Below are positions 1 through 8,428 of a stretch of 64,000 nucleotides of DNA, piece after piece. The stretch comes from an uncultured Mediterraneibacter sp. (GTDB taxonomy: Bacteria > Bacillota > Clostridia > Lachnospirales > Lachnospiraceae). Numbering within the stretch: the first letter of the stretch is position 1; every line of letters starts with the position of its first letter. The stretch lies in contig CALWQP010000006.1 in the NCBI GenBank assembly GCA_944383695.1, positions 42,234-106,233 on the forward strand, given 5' to 3'. The notes beneath the pieces are model-generated. The model had not been told where the DNA came from and did not search any database. It worked only from the letters and a program-made list of their open reading frames with translations. A program made the translations under genes and the position numbers.

Positions 1-2289
1 AACCATGACCCGGCATATATCCTTAAGATGGTCAATATGCGGTATGCCATGGGGCTTAACAGCTATCAGCAGTATCTCAGTACTACTCTCGCATCAGATG
101 TCAGCACTGAGACCGCGGCAGCCATTATGGAAAATCAGGACTCTCTTACAGGTGTGGATATTACAGAAGACTCACTGAGAAGATATCCCGATGGGGAGTA
201 TTTTGCTTCCATCATCGGATATACCGGAAAGATATCCCAGGAAGAATATGACGCCCTGGACGATGATGAAAAGAAGAGATATTCCCTTTCTGACATCGTA
301 GGCAAATCAGGGATTGAACAGACCTTTGACAGTGTGCTCAAAGGCGAAAAAGGCAAACAGACCTTTTATGTAGACAATCTCGGGAAGGTCACGGATATTG
401 TCAGTACAGCAGACCCGAAGGCGGGAAATGACGTTTATCTGACGATAGACAAGAACATCCAGATCACAGCGTACAAGCTGCTGGAAGAGAAGCTTGCGGG
501 AATCGTCCTGAGCAAACTTACAAATGTTCTGGATTATGATCCGTCTGTTGCGGCCGACACAAAGGACATCATTATCCCGGTGGGAGATGCCTATAACGCT
601 TTCATCGCCAATGGGATCATAGATATGGACCGTTTTGGGAATGAAAATTCCGGAACGGCTGAAAAAGCAGTATACACCACTTTTACCTCAAAAAAGGAAT
701 CTGTTCTCAGTGAACTTTTATCACAGCTCAATAATCCAGAGGCGCCGGCATACAGAGACCTGTCGGATGAGATGCAGGCATATATGGATTATGTCTGCGA
801 TACAGTGCTAAAAGAATCCACAGGGCTTTTGCTCTCGGATGAGATCGATCCGCAGGATGAGACACAGATCGCCTGGGCCAAGGATGAGACGATCAGTCTG
901 TATACTTATCTGAATTATGCAATATCCAGGAATTGGGTCGATACAACAAAGCTTGACAACAGTAATTATTCCAGTTCAGAAGAGGTGTATCAGGGGATGG
1001 TCGCTTATCTGGAAGAATATTTGCGCGAAGCCAGCCAATTCGACAAACTTCTCTATAAATATCTTATAAAATCAGGGGGTATCACAGGCGCTCAGATCTG
1101 TGCCATCGCTTATGAGCAGGGGGCTCTGCCAATGGACGAAAATGCATATAACGGTCTGATGAATGGGACGGTCAGCGCATACGGATGGCTCTATAATAAG
1201 ATTGAGACGCTTGAGATCACGCCGGGACAACTGGCGCTGGAGCCGTGCTCGGGCGGTATAGTCGTTACAGACCCTAATTCAGGCGATGTGCTTGCCTGTG
1301 TATCCTATCCGGGATATGATAATAACCGATTGGCAAACACGATGGATTCGGCATATTACAATAAACTGAACACCGGATTGGCACGGATTTTTTATAACAG
1401 GGCCACTCAGGAACTGACAGCACCCGGTTCCACGTATAAGATGATTTCCGCTGCGGCAGGACTTGAAGAAGGGGTCATCGGCACCGGGACTTCCATCTAC
1501 TGTAACGGAGTGTTTGACACGGTCACACCGAGCCCGACATGCTGGATCTATCCCAACGGAGGTCATGGCTCTTTGAACGTCGTACAGGCAATCCAGCATT
1601 CCTGCAATATCTTTTTCTACCAGGTGGGATATGACCTCAGCATGGATGCAGAAGAAAATTATGACAGTGATATCGGTACGGACAAGCTGGCAAAATATGC
1701 AGGGATGTTCGGTCTGAACGAAACCTCCGGACTGGAGATACCGGAGGCGCAGCCGAATATATCCAATGAATATTCGATCCAGTCTGCGATCGGACAGGGA
1801 AATAATAACTATACGGTCAGCCAGCTCAACCGCTATGTGACTGCAGTTGCAAATAACGGAACTGTATATGATCTGACGCTTATTGACAAGACGACAGATT
1901 CTAACGGAAAGCTCATCAAAGATTATGAAGCAGCGGTAAACCATACCATCGATGGGCTCAGCCAGACAACATGGAATGTGCTACACACCGGCATGGAGCA
2001 GGTGGTAGCCAGCACAGCCTCCTTCAATGGGATTGATTTTACCATGGCGGGCAAGACCGGAACAGCACAGCACAATGAACTTCATGCAGACCATGTGCTG
2101 TTTGTAGGGTATGCACCGGCCGATACGCCTCAGCTATCCATTGCGGTGCGTATTACTTACGGATACAATTCAGGATATGCCGCGGAGGTCGGAAGAGATA
2201 TTGCGAAAGTATACTTTGATCCGGCCGCAGCGCAGGAAGTGATCACCGGCGGCGCTGCAGATTTGGGAACTGGTATTGCGGGTGATTAA
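1..2289 (+). CDS. mrdA: Penicillin-binding protein 2 (elongasome transpeptidase), 5'-truncated by the window edge
   Basis: This is the cross-linking D,D-transpeptidase of the cell elongation machinery, working outside the membrane with RodA. The reading frame is open to base 1, so the N-terminal membrane anchor and the first part of the dimerisation domain lie outside the window. The penicillin-binding motifs are complete: STYK (active-site Ser) at bases 1429-1440, SCN at 1600-1608 and KTGTA from 2053. Between the N-terminal region and the transpeptidase core there is a poorly conserved insertion of roughly 250 residues (about bases 480-1240). From general knowledge such insertions occur in clostridial PBP2. 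It lies 17 bp before minC, in the usual mrdA-minCDE-rodA order. The class B PBP call is secure; PBP2 rather than another class B type rests on the neighbours. Confidence 0.9.
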   Translation, partial: NHDPAYILKMVNMRYAMGLNSYQQYLSTTLASDVSTETAAAIMENQDSLTGVDITEDSLRRYPDGEYFASIIGYTGKISQEEYDALDDDEKKRYSLSDIVGKSGIEQTFDSVLKGEKGKQTFYVDNLGKVTDIVSTADPKAGNDVYLTIDKNIQITAYKLLEEKLAGIVLSKLTNVLDYDPSVAADTKDIIIPVGDAYNAFIANGIIDMDRFGNENSGTAEKAVYTTFTSKKESVLSELLSQLNNPEAPAYRDLSDEMQAYMDYVCDTVLKESTGLLLSDEIDPQDETQIAWAKDETISLYTYLNYAISRNWVDTTKLDNSNYSSSEEVYQGMVAYLEEYLREASQFDKLLYKYLIKSGGITGAQICAIAYEQGALPMDENAYNGLMNGTVSAYGWLYNKIETLEITPGQLALEPCSGGIVVTDPNSGDVLACVSYPGYDNNRLANTMDSAYYNKLNTGLARIFYNRATQELTAPGSTYKMISAAAGLEEGVIGTGTSIYCNGVFDTVTPSPTCWIYPNGGHGSLNVVQAIQHSCNIFFYQVGYDLSMDAEENYDSDIGTDKLAKYAGMFGLNETSGLEIPEAQPNISNEYSIQSAIGQGNNNYTVSQLNRYVTAVANNGTVYDLTLIDKTTDSNGKLIKDYEAAVNHTIDGLSQTTWNVLHTGMEQVVASTASFNGIDFTMAGKTGTAQHNELHADHVLFVGYAPADTPQLSIAVRITYGYNSGYAAEVGRDIAKVYFDPAAAQEVITGGAADLGTGIAGD

Positions 2290-2306
2290 GAGATGGGGGA
2301 TGACAG

Positions 2307-2951
2307 ATGGACAGGCTGGTAACGATCAGGAGCAGCCGCTATGGGCTGGATATCGAACTGGATCCGAAAGCGGATTTTGATGCCCTGCTGGAGATACTTG
2401 CCGGCAAATTCAAATCTTCTGCACGCTTTTTTAAGGATGCCAAGATGGCGCTCAGCTTCAGCGGACGCCCCTTGACGCGGACAGAAGAGGAGAAGATCCT
2501 GCAGATCATAAGCGAAAACACGCAGATCGATATTCTGTGTGTGGTAGAACAGAACGATAAGAATGAACCAATGTACAGAAGCATTGTAGAACAGACTCTC
2601 ACTGATATCAGTAAAAGAGATGGGCAGTTTTACAGAGGAACCCTGGGTAAAAGAGAAATACTGGAATCCGATTCCAGCATTGTGATCCTGGGGGATGTGG
2701 AGCTGGGCGCCCGTGTTGTGGCAAAAGGCAGTGTCGTTATTGTAGGTTCACTCCACGGCACTGTCCATGCGGGCGCATCCGGCGACAGAGATGCTTTTGT
2801 CGTTGCTCTTTCCATGCAGCCGAAGCAGCTCTGCATCGGGGACATAGAAGCGAAACGCCAGATCATCTATCAGGAAAGCCTCAGTATCAGAGGCCCGAAG
2901 ATCGCAGTGGTCGACGGCGGACGCATCTATCTTGATCCCCTTGTGGATTAA
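2307..2951 (+). CDS. minC: Septum site-determining protein MinC
   Basis: MinC is the FtsZ-polymerisation inhibitor that MinD carries to the membrane, keeping division away from the poles. The 214-residue protein has an N-terminal FtsZ-interacting region and a C-terminal beta-helix (about residues 105-205) with repeated hydrophobic and Gly-rich turns, including the region around GSLHG. Length is normal for the family. The ATG follows a GGGGA stretch at a suitable distance, and minD starts 32 bp after its stop. The order minC-minD-minE leaves little doubt. Confidence 0.93.
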   Translation: MDRLVTIRSSRYGLDIELDPKADFDALLEILAGKFKSSARFFKDAKMALSFSGRPLTRTEEEKILQIISENTQIDILCVVEQNDKNEPMYRSIVEQTLTDISKRDGQFYRGTLGKREILESDSSIVILGDVELGARVVAKGSVVIVGSLHGTVHAGASGDRDAFVVALSMQPKQLCIGDIEAKRQIIYQESLSIRGPKIAVVDGGRIYLDPLVD

Positions 2952-2983
2952 GTGTCAGAATGTAAATTAGGAGGAATACCAGC

Positions 2984-3775
2984 ATGGGAGAGGTTATCGT
3001 CATTACATCGGGAAAAGGCGGTGTCGGCAAGACAACGACAACGGCGAATATTGGGATCGGACTGTCTGGTCTGGGGAAAAAGGTCATTGTCATCGATACA
3101 GACCTGGGGCTGCGAAATCTGGACGTTGTCATGGGTCTGGAAAACAGGATCGTATATAATATCGTAGATGTTATCGAAGGGAGCTGCCGTTTAAAACAGG
3201 CGCTGATCAAGGACAAAAGGTTTCCGGAGCTTTACCTTCTCCCCTCAGCGCAGACAAAGGACAAATCAAGCGTCTCGCCGGAACAGATGAAAAAGCTTGT
3301 GGAAGATATCCGGGATGATTTTGATTTTATCCTGCTGGACTGCCCGGCAGGGATCGAGCAGGGATTCCAGAACGCCATTGCGGGAGCGGACCGTTCAATC
3401 GTCGTGACGACTCCGGAGGTATCGGCTATCCGTGATGCGGACCGGATCATTGGACTTTTGGAAGCTTCGGGAATACGGAGAAACGATCTCCTGATCAATC
3501 GTCTCAGGATCGACATGGTACGGAGAGGCGATATGATGTCTGTGGAAGATGTAACTGAGATTCTTGCCGTGGACCTGCTCGGGGTCATCCCGGATGACGA
3601 GCAGGTTGTCATCGCCACCAACCAGGGAGAGCCGGTAGTGGGCGATGACTGTCTTGCAGGGAAAGCGTATATGAATATATGCCGAAGGCTTACAGGCGAA
3701 GAGATCCCTGTCGATGACTTTTCCAAACCAGAAGGCATCCTTGAGAGAATAACCAGCCTGTTCCACAGGAATTAG
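2984..3775 (+). CDS. minD: Septum site-determining ATPase MinD
   Basis: This is a membrane-associated P-loop ATPase of the ParA/MinD family that recruits MinC and is stimulated by MinE. The 263-residue protein carries the deviant Walker A motif GKGGVGKTT, with the signature Lys11 and catalytic Lys16, followed by a switch region with DTDLGLRNLD and a DCPAG motif. The C-terminus (GILERITSLFHRN) looks like the amphipathic membrane-targeting helix. A strong AGGAGG precedes the ATG. It lies between minC and minE in one transcription unit. Confidence 0.96.
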   Translation: MGEVIVITSGKGGVGKTTTTANIGIGLSGLGKKVIVIDTDLGLRNLDVVMGLENRIVYNIVDVIEGSCRLKQALIKDKRFPELYLLPSAQTKDKSSVSPEQMKKLVEDIRDDFDFILLDCPAGIEQGFQNAIAGADRSIVVTTPEVSAIRDADRIIGLLEASGIRRNDLLINRLRIDMVRRGDMMSVEDVTEILAVDLLGVIPDDEQVVIATNQGEPVVGDDCLAGKAYMNICRRLTGEEIPVDDFSKPEGILERITSLFHRN

Positions 3776-3786
3776 GAGGGATACAT

Positions 3787-3996
3787 ATGGGTGTGCATTC
3801 TGTTTCCATTGCAAAAGAAAGGCTTAAAAACCTGCTCATATCAGACCGCATGCAGTGTACTTCCGAGGCAGTGGACAGGCTGGAGGGCGATCTGTACCAT
3901 ACTGTATCTAAATACGTGGATATAAGGCGGGAAGATTTTGATATTACAGTTACGCGGACAGATATACATATAAAATACATGGGAGAAAAGAATTGA
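3787..3996 (+). CDS. minE: Cell division topological specificity factor MinE
   Basis: MinE stimulates the MinD ATPase and confines MinCD to the poles. The protein has only 69 residues, against about 80-90 in well-studied MinE proteins. It keeps the N-terminal region that contacts MinD (AKERLKNLLISDR) and a shortened topological-specificity beta domain. The start has an AGGAGG ribosome-binding site 11 bp after minD. Its stop overlaps the TTG start of rodA (TTGA), indicating translational coupling. Having both MinE and a rod-elongation cluster points to an oscillating Min system rather than a DivIVA/MinJ-based one. Confidence 0.9.
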   Translation: MGVHSVSIAKERLKNLLISDRMQCTSEAVDRLEGDLYHTVSKYVDIRREDFDITVTRTDIHIKYMGEKN

Positions 3997-5129
3997 AACG
4001 TCTATTAAAGAAATTGAATCTGCATTACAGTTTAAAAGACTATAAATTCAGTCTGGTCATCCTTGTGCTGATCCTCTCGATCTTCGGTGTGTTCATGGTC
4101 AGGAGCGCAAGGCCGGATTTTACAAATAACCAGGTCATGGGAGTGATCCTGGGGTTAGCGGCGATGGCGGTGATCTCACTGATCGACTATAAGTGGATAC
4201 TGAATCTGTACTGGCCTCTTTACATCGTCAATCTTGTACTCCTGGCAGCGATCTGGATACCCGGACTCGGCGTGAACGTCAATGGGGCGACCCGCTGGCT
4301 GGACATCGGGTTTATCCGGTTTCAGCCGTCAGACATGACAAAAATCTTAATGATTCTGTTTTTTGCCAAGTTTTTGATGGACCGGGAGCAGAAGATCAAT
4401 ACACCGAAGCTGCTCATCCAGGCAGTGGCGCTGATCGCCCCATCGCTTGTCCTGATCTACAAGCAGCCGAATCTTTCAACGACAATCTGTCTTGCCGCGC
4501 TTTTTTGTGTGATCCTCTTTCTTGCAGGGCTGAGCTATAAATTCGTTGGGACTGTGCTTGCGGTCACTGTGCCTTTGGTCATCCTCTTTCTTTTCATCGC
4601 GGTCCAGCCTAACCAGCCTCTTCTGCAGGATTATCAGCAAGAGCGTATCCTCGCATGGCTGGAACCGGAAAAATACGCGGACGACGAATCCTATCAGCAG
4701 CTGAATTCTGTCATGGCCATCGGCTCAGGGCAGCTTTCTGGAAAGGGGTACAATAACGATGAGACGAACTCCGTAAAAAACGGAAATTTTGTTTCCGAAC
4801 CGCAGACAGACTTTATTTTTGCAATTATCGGAGAAGAATTGGGATTTGTGGGTTGTTGTGCGGTTATATTTTTGATATTATTAATTGTGATAGATTGTAT
4901 TTTGATCGGCTTGAAAGCAAAAGATACAGGAGGGCGTATCATCTGCGGCGGAATGGCCGCACTGATAGGGATACAGAGCTTTATCAATATCAGTGTGGCG
5001 ACATTGATCCTTCCCAATACGGGATTGTCGCTTCCCTTCGTAAGTTATGGACTGACTTCCGTTGTATGCTTTTTTATGGGGATCGGTTTTGTGCTGAATG
5101 TCGGCTTGCAGCCTAACAAATATCAGTAA
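3993..5129 (+). CDS. rodA: Rod shape-determining protein RodA (SEDS peptidoglycan glycosyltransferase)
   Basis: RodA is the polytopic SEDS-family glycosyltransferase that polymerises lipid II for side-wall elongation in partnership with PBP2, encoded four genes upstream. The 378-residue protein shows about ten hydrophobic helices and the family signature near the C-terminus (SLPFVSYGLTS). The conserved region around NGATRWLDIG is also present. The start is a TTG overlapping the minE stop by 4 nt, with GGAGAAAAG just upstream as ribosome-binding site. RodA is preferred over FtsW because of the mrdA-min context. Confidence 0.93.
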   Translation: MKRLLKKLNLHYSLKDYKFSLVILVLILSIFGVFMVRSARPDFTNNQVMGVILGLAAMAVISLIDYKWILNLYWPLYIVNLVLLAAIWIPGLGVNVNGATRWLDIGFIRFQPSDMTKILMILFFAKFLMDREQKINTPKLLIQAVALIAPSLVLIYKQPNLSTTICLAALFCVILFLAGLSYKFVGTVLAVTVPLVILFLFIAVQPNQPLLQDYQQERILAWLEPEKYADDESYQQLNSVMAIGSGQLSGKGYNNDETNSVKNGNFVSEPQTDFIFAIIGEELGFVGCCAVIFLILLIVIDCILIGLKAKDTGGRIICGGMAALIGIQSFINISVATLILPNTGLSLPFVSYGLTSVVCFFMGIGFVLNVGLQPNKYQ

Positions 5130-5143
5130 GGAGAGGATCGATT

Positions 5144-5539
5144 ATGAATATCGGACTGATCGCACACGATGCGAAGAAGAAACTGATGCAGAATTTCTGC
5201 ATCGCATACCGTGGAATACTCAGTAAGCATGATCTGTATGCCACGGAGACAACTGGAATGCTTGTGGAAAGCGTGACCAATTTGAGCATCCACAAATTTC
5301 TCCCGGGTCATCTTGGAGGAAAGCAACAGCTTGGCTCCCAGATTGAGCACAACAATATTGATCTGCTCATTTTTTTCCGGGATCCTCTTTCACCTCGTTC
5401 CCATGAACCGGACGTAAATGACATCGTAAAGCTTTGTGATATGTATAATATACCGATCGCGACCAATATCGCAACAGCTGAGGCTCTTATACTGGCACTG
5501 GACAGAGGAGATCTGGATTGGCGTGAGATGTACAAATAA
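5144..5539 (+). CDS. mgsA: Methylglyoxal synthase family protein with substituted active-site residues
   Basis: By fold and length (131 residues) this is methylglyoxal synthase, which converts dihydroxyacetone phosphate to methylglyoxal and phosphate. The family motifs IAHD near the start, DPLSPRSHEPDV (about 80-91, with the conserved His88 and Asp91) and PIATNIATAE are clear. Two normally invariant positions differ. The catalytic Asp of the GGDQQ motif (Asp71 in E. coli) is Lys60 here (GGKQQ), and the phosphate-binding ATGTTG reads ATETTG (Glu35). It lies 14 bp after rodA, the usual neighbour. The protein may be inactive as a synthase or have been repurposed, perhaps as a regulator; the sequence alone does not say which. 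Confidence 0.88.
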   Translation: MNIGLIAHDAKKKLMQNFCIAYRGILSKHDLYATETTGMLVESVTNLSIHKFLPGHLGGKQQLGSQIEHNNIDLLIFFRDPLSPRSHEPDVNDIVKLCDMYNIPIATNIATAEALILALDRGDLDWREMYK

Positions 5540-5543
5540 TAAA

Positions 5544-6548
5544 ATGGATCACAGGAGAAGACAGAAGAGAAGGCGCAGGCGCCGGGCCAGGGCTGCAGCT
5601 TTTCTCATCATTCTCGTCCTGCTCATCAGTGCCGGGGCAGTTGGCGGATTTCTGCTGTGGGATCAGTCGCGGATCTACACGGCTGCATATGAGAAGACAG
5701 CCTACAATAAGGCGCTCTATCAGGGAGAGCTGTTTGCCCAGGAGCTTTGTGTCGCGTCAGAAGAAGTGGTCCCGGGAGGGTATCATCCAGACGGATCGCT
5801 TCATGCGGCGGGGCTCTTTGATCTGGGGCAGGAACAGGTGGTCTGCGGCTATAAGATATATGACCGGGTTTATCCTGCCAGCACTACAAAGACTATGACA
5901 GCATATCTTGCCCTGAAATACGGCAATCTTGACGATGTGATCACTGTGAGCGACCATGCGACTGATTTCAACTGGGATGAGTCTGTGGCCGGCCTCGTAA
6001 CTGGAGACACGCTTACACTGTATGACCTTATATGCGGACTGATGATCTGTTCGGGTAATGACTGCGGAACAGCGATCGCGGAACACATATCCGGGAGTGA
6101 GGAAGCTTTCGCTGAATTGATGAACAGCGAGGCTGCGAAGCTTGGGGCAACCAGCACTCATTTTGTCAATCCTCATGGACTTCACGATGAGGATCACTAT
6201 ACTACCGCATACGATCTGTACCTCATTTTTAATGCAGCCAGCAAGGACCAGCGTTTTATGGATATCATATCCATGGATTCCTACACGGCAAATATAACCG
6301 GGGCAGACGGCAGTGTACGGACATCGACCTGGACGCCTACCAATTACTATTCAGCAGGACTGGTATCACCGCCGGAGGGCGTGCGCGTGATCGGCGGAAA
6401 GACCGGCACCACAGACCAGGCGGGAAACTGCGTGATCCTGTATGACGAAAACGCGGAGGGCAATCCTTATATTTCAGTTATCATGGGAGCTTCTGACAAG
6501 ACACTGCTGTACGACCAGATGAACCAGCTCTTCTCAGCAGGCATGTAA
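5544..6548 (+). CDS. D-alanyl-D-alanine carboxypeptidase (DacF/PBP5 type, S11 family)
   Basis: This low-molecular-weight penicillin-binding protein trims the terminal D-Ala from peptidoglycan stem peptides. The 334-residue protein begins with a strikingly basic stretch (MDHRRRQKRRRRRRAR) and then one hydrophobic segment (about 19-38), so it is an N-terminally anchored exported protein. The serine-enzyme triad is complete: STTK at 113-116, SGN at 170-172 and KTG at 286-288. Longer in-frame starts exist upstream but would lie inside mgsA and lack a signal-like N-terminus, so the ATG 4 bp after the mgsA stop was chosen. The C-terminal beta domain typical of PBP5 is absent. A strong terminator follows. 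Confidence 0.88.
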   Translation: MDHRRRQKRRRRRRARAAAFLIILVLLISAGAVGGFLLWDQSRIYTAAYEKTAYNKALYQGELFAQELCVASEEVVPGGYHPDGSLHAAGLFDLGQEQVVCGYKIYDRVYPASTTKTMTAYLALKYGNLDDVITVSDHATDFNWDESVAGLVTGDTLTLYDLICGLMICSGNDCGTAIAEHISGSEEAFAELMNSEAAKLGATSTHFVNPHGLHDEDHYTTAYDLYLIFNAASKDQRFMDIISMDSYTANITGADGSVRTSTWTPTNYYSAGLVSPPEGVRVIGGKTGTTDQAGNCVILYDENAEGNPYISVIMGASDKTLLYDQMNQLFSAGM

Positions 6549-6608
6549 GATTGTTTCAGAAACATAAAATATTTTATAAATAGAATTTAAGAAAGGATAT
6601 CCAGCATG

Positions 6609-6654
6609 AAAAAGCCTTCCACACTTCTGCTAGTCAGAAGGAGGAAGGCTTTTT
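6609..6654. terminator. Bidirectional intrinsic terminator between the mrdA-min-rodA cluster and the DUF378 gene
   Basis: The arms AAAAAGCCTTCC (6609-6620) and GGAAGGCTTTTT (6643-6654) pair perfectly and carry A/T tracts on both sides. An inner CTTCTG/CAGAAG pairing lies within the loop. The convergent genes on either side would both use it. Confidence 0.85.
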
Positions 6655-6687
6655 AGTATGCCGTGAAGGCATGTTTCTATACTTAAT

Positions 6688-6891
6688 TTACTCTGACATT
6701 CCTCTGATCCTTCCGAAGAAACTGATCAGATACAGGCCGCACAGCCCTACGATCGTATACACGATCCTGGACAGCCAGCTTAAATTTCCAAAAAGGAAAG
6801 CCACAAGGTCGAATCGGAATATTCCGATAAGCAGCCAGTTTAGGGCGCCGATGATCACAAGTGTGAGAGCTGTGTAATCAAACCATTTCAT
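6688..6891 (-). CDS. DUF378 family small membrane protein
   Basis: This 67-residue protein has two hydrophobic helices (about residues 8-27 and 40-60) and the ALNWLLIG motif typical of the DUF378 (YuzA-like) family. Its function is unknown. It stands alone, convergent to the preceding D,D-carboxypeptidase gene across a shared terminator and divergent from the adaptor gene to its right. An AGGAGG-like site lies just before the start. Family membership is clear; no role can be assigned. Confidence 0.8.
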   Translation of the reverse strand: MKWFDYTALTLVIIGALNWLLIGIFRFDLVAFLFGNLSWLSRIVYTIVGLCGLYLISFFGRIRGMSE

Positions 6892-6940
6892 GTTATTTCC
6901 TCCTTTACCATCTCAATATTTCTATTATTCCCGCAAATGC

Positions 6941-6969
6941 TGGAAATATACAATAAAAAATGATATACT
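6941..6969 (+). promoter_or_regulatory. Probable sigma-A promoter of the adaptor-yggS-sepF cluster
   Basis: A good -10 element (TATACT, 6964-6969) follows a weak -35 (TGGAAA, 6941-6946) at 17 bp. It lies 35 bp before the chosen TTG start of the adaptor gene. The weak -35 keeps confidence modest. Confidence 0.4.
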
Positions 6970-7004
6970 GATTTAGTTATAGATTACAGGAGGTGCTATC
7001 TGCT

Positions 7005-8414
7005 TTGTCATCCAGGACACCGAAAGAGAACACATCAGTCAACATAAAAAAATTCAAGATCAAAAGAGAACTGAATCTGGGTATATTTTTATTTGCGATC
7101 GTATTCATTTATTTAGTGATCACGATCATTATGTATTTTACCGGAAATAAGATTTCTGTCTATGAAGTCCGTGAAGGCAGCATCGTAAATGATAATTCCT
7201 ATACAGGGCTCATCCTTCGCCAGGAAGCGGCAGTCAGCGCAGAGGCAGACGGATATATCAGCTACTATCAGAATGAGAACAGCAAAGTGAAGAGCGGAAC
7301 ATATATTTATGCGCTTTCTCCGCAGAAGCTTGACACGGATAAGAATATATCAGAGGAAAGTGCAGTGAAGGAAGGTTCCCTGAACCCTGAAATACAGGCT
7401 GGTATTATTTATCAGATGCAGGATTTTAATGAAAACTACGATCCGGATTCTTTCTCTGCCATATATACACTGAAAAATGAAATCAATACCTCTCTTCAGG
7501 ATGCTTTCAGTTCCACGCGCACCGAACACCTCAGTACAGTGATCGCTGAAAGCGGTCTTGAAGTGGCTTCCTATTCCACTGCGCAGGATGGGATCGTGGC
7601 ATTTACTGTAGACGGATATGAATCTCTTACTAAAGATACGTTTACTGCCGATAATTTTGACAGGACAAAGTATGAGAGCTCTGAACTGGCGGACCAGATG
7701 AAGATCTCAGCGGGCAGCCCTGTCTATCGTCTGATTACAAGTGAAGACTGGTCCGTCATCGTACAGCTTGACAGGGAGACGGCCGAACAGCTTAGATCAG
7801 ATGAAGTCAGCAGCATAAAAGTGCGTATTGACAAAGACAGCGAGACTTTGTGGGCTGATTTTTCAATCATAACCAGAGACGGAGATTATTATGGCTGTCT
7901 GGATTTTGACAATTCAATGATCCGGTATGCGGAGGAACGATATCTTAACGTAGAGCTCATCCTTGAAGATGAGAGCGGATTAAAGATACCGAAATCTTCT
8001 GTGACAGAAGAAAAATTTTATATTATACCGGAAGATTACATCACAACCGGCGGAAACAGCTCCTCAGACGGCGTCATGGTACAGGAAGAAAACGGCGAGG
8101 CAGGTTTTCATCAGATAGATATCTACGATTCTTCTGATAAGGGCGAGGTATACGTCAGCAGGGATGATATCAGTGAAGGGACCGTGCTCATCAAGCCGGA
8201 GTCCAGCGAGACTTACACGGTCGGAAAGACAAAGACGCTGCAGGGAGTTTACAATATCAATAAGGGATATGCAGTATTTAAAAAAGTCAATATCCTGTGT
8301 GAGAATGATGAATATTATATCGTGCAGGAAGGTGACAGCTACGGACTGTATAATTATGATCATATTGTACAGGACGGTTCCAGTGTCAGATCAGAAGAAG
8401 TCGTATTTCAATAA
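7005..8414 (+). CDS. HlyD-like membrane-anchored adaptor protein
   Basis: The 470-residue protein has one N-terminal membrane helix (about residues 25-48 from the TTG start) and then a large extracytoplasmic part. It begins with a lipoyl/barrel-sandwich-like segment (GLILRQEAAVSAEADGYISYY), as in HlyD/RND-type periplasmic adaptors. No transporter partner lies nearby. The GTG at 6993 overlaps the AGGAGG ribosome-binding site (6988-6993), so the TTG 11 bp downstream of that site is the likelier start. The gene sits directly upstream of yggS and sepF, so it may be co-transcribed with division genes. The adaptor call is by pattern; a division- or wall-related role is only suggested by position. 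Confidence 0.6.
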   Translation: MSSRTPKENTSVNIKKFKIKRELNLGIFLFAIVFIYLVITIIMYFTGNKISVYEVREGSIVNDNSYTGLILRQEAAVSAEADGYISYYQNENSKVKSGTYIYALSPQKLDTDKNISEESAVKEGSLNPEIQAGIIYQMQDFNENYDPDSFSAIYTLKNEINTSLQDAFSSTRTEHLSTVIAESGLEVASYSTAQDGIVAFTVDGYESLTKDTFTADNFDRTKYESSELADQMKISAGSPVYRLITSEDWSVIVQLDRETAEQLRSDEVSSIKVRIDKDSETLWADFSIITRDGDYYGCLDFDNSMIRYAEERYLNVELILEDESGLKIPKSSVTEEKFYIIPEDYITTGGNSSSDGVMVQEENGEAGFHQIDIYDSSDKGEVYVSRDDISEGTVLIKPESSETYTVGKTKTLQGVYNINKGYAVFKKVNILCENDEYYIVQEGDSYGLYNYDHIVQDGSSVRSEEVVFQ

Positions 8415-8428
8415 GGAGGGATCGGGAA

